In this document: positions 53,101 to 61,423 of the stretch, in pieces | How the letters are laid out: every line of letters starts with the position of its first letter | How positions within the stretch are numbered: position 1 is the first letter of the stretch | From: Clostridiales bacterium | GTDB taxonomy: Bacteria; Bacillota; Clostridia; Lachnospirales; Lachnospiraceae | Assembly (NCBI GenBank): GCA_012520815.1 | Contig: JAAYNM010000090.1 | Coordinates: 1-64,000, forward strand | Length of the DNA stretch: 64,000 nt | Direction of reading: 5' to 3' | Made by a program: the position numbers and the translations under genes | The notes under the pieces: model-generated | What the model saw: the letters and a program-made list of their open reading frames with translations, nothing else | The model's database searches: none | Told to the model about the DNA's origin: nothing

Positions 53101-54630
53101 CAAGTGCTAGAGGCTGTTAATGGTAAAGTTGGATATCAAATTGAAATTGTTGGTCTTAGGACTTATGAATTTGAGAACAAATATAATAAAAATGTAGAAA
53201 CTGGAGCAATCCGTGGACAAAAATATATAGAGGGTGAAAGTTATGGCAAAAATGAAGATTACCTAAATGCTAATAAGTATGATATGGTAGTTATTGGATT
53301 TGCTGACAGTTATAATTTTGATGATATTTCTAACACTTACGGTGCCGTAGACAATATAAAGGACTTTATTAAAGCAGGAAAATCGGTAATGTTCGCTCAT
53401 GATACAATGAGTTATAACTCTACGATAAACTATTTCCAAATAACACAAGATGGACTGACGGCTACATCTCTTAAACCAAAAGCAAAATATATAACTAATG
53501 ATTCTGATATTAAAGAGGTTGATAAGATATGTACAGAACTAACAAGCGTACTTAGAAATACAGTAGGTATGGATAAGTATGGAATTACATTATCGGTAGA
53601 TGATAGAGACGGAAAAACAAAACCTACATATTATAGTGGAGCAAAGGTTAGCTATGCTACAGAAACGTCTAGTGATGGAAAATATTATGTAAATGAATTA
53701 CAAGGGTTTTCAGATTGGGCTCAATGGAAGTATAGTCTTGTTCAAGATTACAAAGACAACAATACAGATGGTGGATTATATAATGTTAAACCTTATAATA
53801 CAGCTTCATATCTTTATAGGTTTAGTCCTTCTAAATTAGAAGAAATTTTTGACTGGAAAACAAATCGTGTTGAAAAGGTAAATGAAGGACAGGTAACAAT
53901 GTTCCCATATAAGATGGATAGTTCTATTAAAGTAGCACCTACTCACTGTCAGTGGTACCAGTTAGATATGAACGATCCGGAATTAGTAGTGTGGTATACA
54001 TTATCAGGAGATAACTATTATAGGGATACTAAACTTGATGGACAGAACAACTACTACATTTACTCAAAGGGAAATGTTACATATACAGGTGCTGGACATG
54101 GAGATATCTTTGGTGATAATCCAGAAGAGCAGAAATTATTTGTTAATACTATTATCAGGGCTATCGGAGCTGCTAATGCGATTCCAGATGTAACAGTTAC
54201 AAATGGTTCAATGGGTAGTGGTATTTACAATATTTACGCAAGTGTTGGCGATAAATACACATTGAAGTTTAAGGCTACAGATGCAGATCTTCTTACACCT
54301 GAAGCAGTAAATTATGATTACAACAGTGTTGGTTTATTCAATGCTGGTCGTGTAATATATGATAAAAATGACGATGGTGTTTATAATGAAGGTGATGTTG
54401 TTATTAAGACATATGGAGCAATGGATGAGGCAGGTTCAAAACTTATGAATGATGTAGTAAATTCTATTGAACTGGAAGGGAATGCAGCATTACAGCCACA
54501 TTGGGACGAAGTTAGAGGTAAAATAGAAGCTAGTGGTGCTAAGTTTATTATTGAAGCTTATGATAAGTATAATGAGAAAGGTACTGCTGTAGCTAAGATT
54601 ACAACAAGAGAACTATTTGCATTAGATTAA
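50101..54630 (+). CDS. Large secreted/surface protein, DUF5057-like
   Basis: Signal/TM anchor; repeated ILEIVP / ILEVEP / VLQILP segments; PTTPE repeats; EF-hand-like DKNGDGIFSDE and DKNDDGVYNEGD. Track start 50095; ATGs at about 50107-50109 also possible. Confidence 0.7.
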   Translation, partial: EKMKKIKSKILKMSIQSKIICVLLTITLVVSAVIYNFSGVEAQGEEVVTDKTYLSDIVDRITAGKQKYFTILEIVPYTGMGEFRYFAGSDEVEAGLLNKSQSELKELYNKCGGYGIKNDWVKMNYLFSNFNYEIKYDEYQNTYKIKCDEIFNNYVLQDPFDSLLEGRIMVNTVEANDLTQADLDSADLVIISVTPQDNSTIAAYNYYSKENAKCSEENDESTNVYDKEGKELHWSKITYETYEKSGSDLISRDISWEMATKLLDYMMVGRDLKGDGKYTKTPVILDARASEGLSRDCNMYKIALIYRMLESSQYKDFMTNHMTTVDENGKQYINKTGVTTAALYYTDESAVIPTTPEATTPKPEPTTPEETSEGETPAEGEETTPESTTPESTTPEPTTPEPTTPPASNVIRVLEFTHEDIIKCVDANECIDTNPNARKRLTNDYWVHSGDARIIPSNRDRVVTENDYVGINERGLNNKTVADIIRYLLGCKGSYVIDYDFSDGPIRILEVEPCNSFRYSDFTSIKALADGMGLDTSKWNSTNYKQYLTVTCLSTKALNTVTTDLISTYDAIIIGDKDDMLTKDSAKKTIYNDKTLNGYVYLAYGDLSKLSSPLLGNLPIDYVAYKGSINNSTGELTNSDCSKGLKRITDYETIPRRKHNWGSSNGYADWTDLEHQMKYNYMYTVSETTKSVWTDYQWDFLSEKHSGQLVGVIDTYNYYKNHKKTTSNDDLFADPIGNGRFSDNDFTERTKEKLVQYADAGKLLIMADMVYDNDGSKVYPTSKVAEFSSYVTAPGSGANYLRQKNIKGLLTHVNVMSPTLKFTLEPTTIAYDDNGIINKYNSTGHELNYAFTIDAYANTTYKIKLIIDKNGDGIFSDEGGYVQDDTNEIFKTMVVTTDASGRADVSLSTNLASNYNGIVAWKIEVAQMKDTPSGKIETTLRSSQIGYTAVKSEEVMSIKVLQILPTRQYFGGGDYGLALNMSSSVLSGDNIPKGYNDGFKQVLEAVNGKVGYQIEIVGLRTYEFENKYNKNVETGAIRGQKYIEGESYGKNEDYLNANKYDMVVIGFADSYNFDDISNTYGAVDNIKDFIKAGKSVMFAHDTMSYNSTINYFQITQDGLTATSLKPKAKYITNDSDIKEVDKICTELTSVLRNTVGMDKYGITLSVDDRDGKTKPTYYSGAKVSYATETSSDGKYYVNELQGFSDWAQWKYSLVQDYKDNNTDGGLYNVKPYNTASYLYRFSPSKLEEIFDWKTNRVEKVNEGQVTMFPYKMDSSIKVAPTHCQWYQLDMNDPELVVWYTLSGDNYYRDTKLDGQNNYYIYSKGNVTYTGAGHGDIFGDNPEEQKLFVNTIIRAIGAANAIPDVTVTNGSMGSGIYNIYASVGDKYTLKFKATDADLLTPEAVNYDYNSVGLFNAGRVIYDKNDDGVYNEGDVVIKTYGAMDEAGSKLMNDVVNSIELEGNAALQPHWDEVRGKIEASGAKFIIEAYDKYNEKGTAVAKITTRELFALD
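51247..51306 (+). repeat. 15-bp tandem repeat encoding TTPE(S/P)
   Basis: Units acaaccccagaatct x2, acaaccccagaacct, acaaccccagagcct. Confidence 0.9.
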
Positions 54631-54805
54631 ATGTAGATAAAGATGAAGAATTCTCCAATTGCTTTAAGGCATATAAGTCAATTATTAGAAACAGTAGTAA
54701 TTGACTAGCCTCATGGTAATTGGAGATTTGTATTTAATGGTTTTAAAAAGATATATACTTGAAGAATGATATAATGAAAAATAGACAATAGAAAGTGAGA
54801 ACAAT

Positions 54806-55564
54806 ATGAAAAAATTCATATCATGGAATGTTAATGGAATTAGAGCTTGTGTAAAAAAAGGTTTTTTGGATTATTTCAAGGAAATGGATGCGGATATTTT
54901 TTGTATTCAAGAAAGTAAAATGCAGGAAGGGCAATTAGTACTAGAATTGGAAGGATATTATCAATATTGGAATTATGCCATAAAAAAAGGATATTCTGGA
55001 ACAGCTATATTTACAAAAGAGGAACCAATATCAGTTTCATATGGTATAGGTATAGAAGAACATGATAATGAGGGAAGAGTTATCACTCTAGAGTTCGATA
55101 ATTTCTATATGATTACAGTATATACGCCAAATTCTCAGACTGAGTTAGCTAGATTGGATTACAGAATGAAATGGGAGGATGATTTTAGAGAGTATCTTAT
55201 AAAATTAGATAAAAAAAAGCCAGTGGTAGTTTGTGGAGATATGAATGTTGCTCATAAGGAAATAGATCTTAAAAATCCTAAGACAAACCATAAAAATGCT
55301 GGCTTCACTGATGAAGAAAGAGAAAAAATGACCAAGCTTCTATCATCAGGATTTGTAGATACATTCAGATATTTTTATCCAGAGCAAAAAGATATATATT
55401 CATGGTGGTCATATAGGTTTAGTGCAAGAGCAAAGAATATAGGTTGGCGTATAGATTATTTTCTAACATCAAAATCTCTTGAGGGAAATCTTATTGATGC
55501 AAAAATTCATACTGAGGTAATGGGTTCAGACCACTGTCCTGTAGAATTGGATATAGAGATTTAA
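54806..55564 (+). CDS. xth: Exodeoxyribonuclease III
   Basis: MKKFISWNVNGIRACVKKGFLDYF...DIFCIQESKMQ...VVCGDMNVAHKEIDLKNPKTN...GSDHCPVELDI. Confidence 0.96.
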   Translation: MKKFISWNVNGIRACVKKGFLDYFKEMDADIFCIQESKMQEGQLVLELEGYYQYWNYAIKKGYSGTAIFTKEEPISVSYGIGIEEHDNEGRVITLEFDNFYMITVYTPNSQTELARLDYRMKWEDDFREYLIKLDKKKPVVVCGDMNVAHKEIDLKNPKTNHKNAGFTDEEREKMTKLLSSGFVDTFRYFYPEQKDIYSWWSYRFSARAKNIGWRIDYFLTSKSLEGNLIDAKIHTEVMGSDHCPVELDIEI

Positions 55565-55703
55565 AAATACAAGTGACAAGCTAAAAATAGGTTTCATTCC
55601 TGAAATTATGCATTTAAATTATCGAGAAGTTACAAAATTAAATTTAAAATCTGTTAGATATGCCCAAAAATCAAGTAAACTACGCATAAATGCGCTAAAT
55701 TCC

Positions 55704-55732
55704 TTGACAAAATCTGTGAAAAAGTTTATAAA
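55704..55732 (+). promoter_or_regulatory. Putative promoter of hup
   Basis: TTGACA (55704-55709), 17-nt spacer, TATAAA (55727-55732). Confidence 0.65.
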
Positions 55733-55825
55733 TAAGTAGATGGGTAGACATACATATGCACCCGTGAATAACCCAAGCATTTGGGCTCAAAATATAAACT
55801 ATAAAAACAGAGGAGGAGTTTATCC

Positions 55826-56104
55826 ATGAACAAAGCTGAATTAGTAGCAGCTGTGGCTGCAAAGACAGAATTAACAAAGAAAGATTCTGAAAAGGCATTA
55901 AAGGCTTTCATCGAAGTAGTAACAGAAGAATTAAAGAAAGGTGACAAAGTTCAATTAGTTGGATTTGGTACTTTTGAAGTTGCTAAGAGAGCTGCTAGAG
56001 AAGGAAGAAACCCACAGACAGGAAAGGTAATGAAGATTGCGGCTTCTAAGGCTCCTAAGTTTAAAGCTGGTAAGGCTTTAAAGGATGAAGTTAACAAAAA
56101 GTAA
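55826..56104 (+). CDS. hup: HU-family DNA-binding protein
   Basis: [28 protein letters not shown]...[22 protein letters not shown]. Confidence 0.97.
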   Translation: MNKAELVAAVAAKTELTKKDSEKALKAFIEVVTEELKKGDKVQLVGFGTFEVAKRAAREGRNPQTGKVMKIAASKAPKFKAGKALKDEVNKK

Positions 56105-56136
56105 TAATTGTTGATTCTTAAAATGGATAATCCGGA

Positions 56137-56171
56137 GAAAGGTCTTACTTTACAGTAAGACCTTTCTTTTT
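56137..56171 (+). terminator. Intrinsic terminator of hup
   Basis: GAAAGGTCTTACT ttac AGTAAGACCTTTC TTTTT. Confidence 0.9.
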
Positions 56172-56247
56172 AATGTAAGGTAGGAAATAGAGACTTAAAT
56201 AAGCGTTGATATATAAATATAACTAGAAAAGGATAAGAGTGAGCCAT

Positions 56248-56487
56248 ATGAGATTGGACAAGTACCTAAAGGTATCAAGGTTAATAAAACGTAGAACTGT
56301 TGCTAAGGAAGCTTGTGATGCAGGTAGGGTTTTGGTGAATGATAAACCGGCTAAGGCATCTTTGGATGTATTGGTTGGAGATAAAATAGAAATTCAGTTT
56401 GGAACACGTAATGTGGCGGTTAAGGTTACAAGCATTGCAGAGACAGTAAAGAAAGAAGAAGCAAAAGAAATGTATGAGTATCTGTAA
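56248..56487 (+). CDS. rqcP: S4-domain RNA-binding protein RqcP (YabO-like)
   Basis: MRLDKYLKVSRLIKRRTVAKEACDAGRVLVNDKPAKAS. Confidence 0.92.
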   Translation: MRLDKYLKVSRLIKRRTVAKEACDAGRVLVNDKPAKASLDVLVGDKIEIQFGTRNVAVKVTSIAETVKKEEAKEMYEYL

Positions 56488-56620
56488 TAATTAGAGCATC
56501 TAGCCAATAATATTATACTCAATACCGTCTTGAAAAAAACCATAAAAAAAGTTACAATAGGAATATCTAAGCTACTAAAAAGAATGTTAAGTAAGCGCAA
56601 GGTGAAGTCTGGAGAAGCAA

Positions 56621-56920
56621 ATGAGCACAAAAAGAAGAGGCGCAAATAAATCAAATAAAGCGGGTATTTTTGGTATTTCAGTGGTTGTTATTCTGCTGGC
56701 TTTCTTTTTGTATACTCAGATTGACTCTAGGGGGACAGAACTGGAAAAATTACGACAGCAGGAGGCCGCCTTACAGTCTAAGTATGATGATGAGATAAGT
56801 CGGGCTAAGGAGCTAGAGGAGAAGCGCATATATGTTAAGACAAAGAGATATGTTGAAGAGGTGGCTAAACAGTTAGGGCTTGTCTATCCAGATGAGATTA
56901 TATATAAACCAAAGAATTAA
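56621..56920 (+). CDS. divIC: Septum formation initiator (DivIC/FtsB family)
   Basis: Single TM plus coiled coil, ending AKQLGLVYPDEIIYKPK. Confidence 0.85.
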   Translation: MSTKRRGANKSNKAGIFGISVVVILLAFFLYTQIDSRGTELEKLRQQEAALQSKYDDEISRAKELEEKRIYVKTKRYVEEVAKQLGLVYPDEIIYKPKN

Positions 56921-57123
56921 GGTTACCAAAAAATGTTATCAAAAATGTAAGCATAAAAAATATATGCAAAATTTTTTTGTTCCTCCATATAATCCACTTT
57001 CATAGGGCAAAAGCCCTGAAGAAATAAATGATTATATGACGGTTCTTGTTATAGGAATATGGGATAAGCTTGCTTGATTTTGCCAATTTTATCAAGTATA
57101 GTTAGGAAAATAGGAACCAAATT

Positions 57124-58635
57124 ATGAAAGATGAAGATATGGAATATAAGAAGATAAACGAAGAAAAAGATAAAAACACAACTAAGAAAAAAGATGATAA
57201 AAAAGACCTGAATGTAAATTCAATAAAGCATAAGATAGAAGGCAAAGTTCTTGATTATATTAGGGAGAATAAAATGATAGATTTTAAAGAATCAGTGGTC
57301 GTTGGAGTATCTGGCGGCTCTGATTCTATGTGCTTGTTAAATATTTTGCTGGATTTATCTAGAAAGATGGAACTATCTCTTCATGTTGTACATATTCATC
57401 ATGGTATCCGTGGAATGGATGCTGACAATGATATGGCATTTGTGGAAAGATTTTGTAAAAGGAGGAATATTTCATTTTCTGGTTTTAAGTTTGATGTGCC
57501 AAGGATGGCAAAAGAAAAGGGTTTAAGCTCAGAGGAGGCAGGAAGGCTCCTTAGATATGAGGCATTTAGGGAAGTAGCATCAAAATATGAAAATTGCAAA
57601 ATAGCTGTGGCCCATAATGAAGATGATGTAGCAGAGACAGTATTATTTAATCTGTTTCGTGGAAGTGGAATTAAGGGTCTTACAGGTATTGCCCCAGTAA
57701 GAGATGAAATCATTAGACCTATATTATGTTTAAATAAATCGGAGATATTACAGTATTTATCTGCAAGTAATATTACATATTGCACGGATGCAACCAATTT
57801 AAGAGAAGAATACACACGGAACAAAATAAGACTTTCGGTTTTGCCATATATTGAAGAAAATATTAATGAAAAGGCAAAAGAGCATATTGCAGAATGTGCA
57901 ACCATTTTAAGGGAAACAGATGAGTATATGAACAGTGTGTCGAAGAATTTATTTGATAAAACGGTGATTTTAGAAGGAAATGGTCTTGCTGGGACTACAT
58001 TTGCCGAGATTACATTTTCAAATGATTTGTTTGAGAAAAATCCTCATATTCTTGTATCTAGAGTGATTAGAATGGGAATAATGACTGTGGTTAATACACT
58101 TAAAGACATTTCCAATACTCATATAGAAGATGTTATTAAATTATTTTCAAGGGAGACTGGAAAAAAAATAAATTTACCATATGGAATCAGCGCTACTAAG
58201 ACTTATGATGGTATTTTACTTCGAGTTGATAGGAAAGAAAATGTTGCTATCCAGGTTATAATAGACGGAGTTGGAGAATATAATATCCCTGGTGAAAAGG
58301 CACTGCTTAGAGTATCTAGAGAAGAATTTGTTAATACAAAATTTACCGAAAAATTATATACGAAATGGGTTGCTTATGATATACTAGGGGATAATCTGAC
58401 GCTAAGAACCAGAAAAACTGGAGACTACATAGTAGTGGATGACTTAGGCTCTAGAAAAAAAATCAAGGACTATTTCATAGATATAAAAATTCCAAGACAT
58501 TTGAGAGATAAGGTATTGCTGATTGCCAATGGACAAGAAATAGTATGGGTGATTGGTTACCGAATAGGAGCTAATTACAAAATAGATGAAGGCACTCCTA
58601 TAGTGACTAAGCTTGAATATATGAAAGAGTTGTAG
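57124..58635 (+). CDS. tilS: tRNA(Ile)-lysidine synthase
   Basis: VVVGVSGGSDSMCLLNILLDLS PP-loop; VVHIHHGIRG; HNEDDVAETVLFNLFRGSGIKGLTGI. Confidence 0.95.
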   Translation: MKDEDMEYKKINEEKDKNTTKKKDDKKDLNVNSIKHKIEGKVLDYIRENKMIDFKESVVVGVSGGSDSMCLLNILLDLSRKMELSLHVVHIHHGIRGMDADNDMAFVERFCKRRNISFSGFKFDVPRMAKEKGLSSEEAGRLLRYEAFREVASKYENCKIAVAHNEDDVAETVLFNLFRGSGIKGLTGIAPVRDEIIRPILCLNKSEILQYLSASNITYCTDATNLREEYTRNKIRLSVLPYIEENINEKAKEHIAECATILRETDEYMNSVSKNLFDKTVILEGNGLAGTTFAEITFSNDLFEKNPHILVSRVIRMGIMTVVNTLKDISNTHIEDVIKLFSRETGKKINLPYGISATKTYDGILLRVDRKENVAIQVIIDGVGEYNIPGEKALLRVSREEFVNTKFTEKLYTKWVAYDILGDNLTLRTRKTGDYIVVDDLGSRKKIKDYFIDIKIPRHLRDKVLLIANGQEIVWVIGYRIGANYKIDEGTPIVTKLEYMKEL

Positions 58636-58725
58636 AAGATAAATTGTTTCAACTAGCTAAATAAAGAAATACGAAATACGCATAAAAGATTTGGTTACAA
58701 TGATAAAGAATGATGGAGGCATGTA

Positions 58726-59247
58726 ATGAGCGAAAAGATAAGTGTACTTATCGACGAAGTGACAGTAGATAACAAGATTAAAGAAATAGCAGACCAGATA
58801 AGCAAGGATTATGAAGGTAAGTCAGTAACTCTTCTTTGTATTTTAAAAGGAAGTGTTTTTTTCGTTTGTGAACTTGCAAAGAGGATAACAGTTCCAATAA
58901 CTTTGGATTTCATGTCAGTTTCAAGCTATGGCTCTGGGACTGAAAGTACTGGTAGAGTCAAGATTGTTAAAGATTTAGATGAATCAATAGAAGGCAAAGA
59001 TGTACTTGTTGTTGAGGATATTATCGATTCAGGTAGAACACTAAGTCACCTTGTAACATTACTTAGTGCAAGGAAACCTAATAGTTTAAAGATATGTACA
59101 CTATTGGACAAACCAGATAGAAGAGTGGTTCCTATGGATGTGGATTACACATGCTTTGAGATACCAGACAAGTTTGTAGTAGGCTACGGTCTTGACTACG
59201 ATCAAAAATATAGAAATCTTCCATATGTAGGTGTGGTTGAATTATAA
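58726..59247 (+). CDS. hpt: Hypoxanthine phosphoribosyltransferase
   Basis: CILKGSVFFVCELAKRI; VLVVEDIIDSGRTLSHL; GYGLDYDQKYRNLPYVGVV. Confidence 0.96.
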   Translation: MSEKISVLIDEVTVDNKIKEIADQISKDYEGKSVTLLCILKGSVFFVCELAKRITVPITLDFMSVSSYGSGTESTGRVKIVKDLDESIEGKDVLVVEDIIDSGRTLSHLVTLLSARKPNSLKICTLLDKPDRRVVPMDVDYTCFEIPDKFVVGYGLDYDQKYRNLPYVGVVEL

Positions 59248-59265
59248 ATTGGAGGTAACAAACAA

Positions 59266-61083
59266 GTGACAAATAAAAAACCGACTAGTGGATTTTATTT
59301 TATGTTATTGCTTGCCATCCTTATGATATGGTATGTAATATCAGTAATGATGGGAAACTCAAGAAATGAATATACATATGATAATTTCTTAAGTGATTTA
59401 GAAAAAGATAAAATTTCAGAAATATATATTGGACAAAACAAAGAGGTTCCTACTGGATATGTAACAGTTGCTACCTCCTCTAAAGAGACAAAGACAGTAT
59501 ATGTACCTGTTATCAGTGATGCTATAAAAGATATTAAGGATGCAGGCTACACATATAAATTGGGGGATGTTGAAAGAGACAGTATTTTCCTAACGACATT
59601 TCTACCTATTCTGATTGTTTCAGTAGTAGTAATATTTCTATTTTTATTATTCAATGCCAATGCCGCCAATGCAGGTGGAGGTGGTAATGGAAAGTTAATG
59701 AACTTTGGAAAGAGTAGGGCAAAAAGAATTGATCCTACTGAAAACAGCAAGACTTTTAGAGATGTAGCAGGTCTTCAGGAAGAAAAAGAGGAGATGGAGG
59801 AAATTGTAGATTTCCTTCGTTCACCAGCTAAATATGTTGAGGTTGGGGCTAGAATTCCTAAGGGCGTTTTGTTAGTAGGACCTCCGGGAACTGGTAAGAC
59901 TTTACTTGCAAAGGCTATAGCCGGAGAAGCAGGAGTTCCATTCTTTAGTATTTCTGGTTCAGATTTTGTAGAGATGTTTGTAGGTGTGGGTGCATCAAGA
60001 GTAAGAGACTTATTTGAAGAAGCTAAGAAAAATGCACCATCTATGATATTTATTGATGAAATAGATGCTGTAGCAAGAAGAAGAGGCACAGGCATGGGCG
60101 GCGGTCATGATGAAAGAGAACAAACTCTAAATCAGATGCTTGTGGAAATGGATGGCTTTGGGGAAAACGAAGGCATTATCGTATTGGCAGCTACCAATAG
60201 AGTGGATATTTTAGACCCTGCTATTTTACGTCCAGGTAGATTTGATAGAAGAATTTCTGTTGGTAGACCAGACGTTAGAGGACGTAGAGAAATATTAGAT
60301 GTACACGGCGCAAACAAGCCACTGGGTGATGATGTTAATCTTGATGAAGTGGCACAGACAACAGCTGGATTTACCGGTGCAGATCTTGAGAATCTTATGA
60401 ATGAAGCAGCTATCCAAGCAGCAAAGAATGGTAGAAAATACATTATTCAAGAAGATATTAACAGATCGTTTATCAAGACTGGGATTGGTACAGAAAAGAG
60501 AAGTAAAGTTATTTCAGATAAAGATAAGAGAATTACTGCATATCATGAAGCTGGTCATGCAATACTGTTTCATGTGTTAAGCGAGGTAGGACCTGTTCAT
60601 ACTATTTCCGTTATTCCTACAGGTGATGGGGCAGCAGGATACACAATGCCACTTCCTGAGAAAGATGAGATGTTTAACACAAAGGGAAGGATGCTTCAGC
60701 ACATCATGGTAAGTCTTGGTGGACGTATTGCAGAGGAACTTACTTTTGATGATATTACTACAGGTGCATCACAGGATATAAAACAGGCAACATCAGTAGC
60801 TAAATCAATGGTAACAAAGTATGGTATGTCAGATAATTTAGGACTTGTATGTTATAGTGATGATGACGATGAAGTATTTATTGGTAGAGATTTGGCACAT
60901 ACGAAAGCATATGCAGATTCTACAGCGTCAGCTATAGATAAGGAAGTTCAATCTATTGTTACTGAGTGTTATGCAAAAGCAAAAGAAGTGATAGTTAAAC
61001 ACAGGGATGTCCTTGAAAAGTGTGCGCAGCTCCTTATTGAAAAAGAAAAGATTGGAAGAGAGGAATTCGAAGCTCTCTTTTAA
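59266..61083 (+). CDS. ftsH: ATP-dependent zinc metalloprotease FtsH (GTG start)
   Basis: [55 protein letters not shown]. Confidence 0.98.
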   Translation: MTNKKPTSGFYFMLLLAILMIWYVISVMMGNSRNEYTYDNFLSDLEKDKISEIYIGQNKEVPTGYVTVATSSKETKTVYVPVISDAIKDIKDAGYTYKLGDVERDSIFLTTFLPILIVSVVVIFLFLLFNANAANAGGGGNGKLMNFGKSRAKRIDPTENSKTFRDVAGLQEEKEEMEEIVDFLRSPAKYVEVGARIPKGVLLVGPPGTGKTLLAKAIAGEAGVPFFSISGSDFVEMFVGVGASRVRDLFEEAKKNAPSMIFIDEIDAVARRRGTGMGGGHDEREQTLNQMLVEMDGFGENEGIIVLAATNRVDILDPAILRPGRFDRRISVGRPDVRGRREILDVHGANKPLGDDVNLDEVAQTTAGFTGADLENLMNEAAIQAAKNGRKYIIQEDINRSFIKTGIGTEKRSKVISDKDKRITAYHEAGHAILFHVLSEVGPVHTISVIPTGDGAAGYTMPLPEKDEMFNTKGRMLQHIMVSLGGRIAEELTFDDITTGASQDIKQATSVAKSMVTKYGMSDNLGLVCYSDDDDEVFIGRDLAHTKAYADSTASAIDKEVQSIVTECYAKAKEVIVKHRDVLEKCAQLLIEKEKIGREEFEALF

Positions 61084-61250
61084 ATGGAACAGACAAAAAC
61101 TATGTAAAAAATGCACAAAAACGCAAGGTGAAACTTGTTGAATTTGTGCAGACTTATTACGGGACAGATGATATACTACTTTTCGTAAAACCCCCCCCAA
61201 TACATTATATAGTTTTTGCAACACCCCATAAAAACTAAATACCTTCTCCT

Positions 61251-61279
61251 AAAAAAGACAGTTTACAACTGTCTTTTTT
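61251..61279 (+). terminator. Intrinsic terminator
   Basis: AAAAAAGACAGTT tac AACTGTCTTTTTT. Confidence 0.88.
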
Positions 61280-61423
61280 ACATTAAAATAAAACAGATAT
61301 AGGCTTAATCTATTCGTTTGTTGTTTTTTGAATGAGTTGGGGAAAAAATGGGGGAATTTAATATTGAATAATAATAATATTTGTTATAAAATTGTAGTCA
61401 GTTGTAAAAAAAGGAGTAACGGC

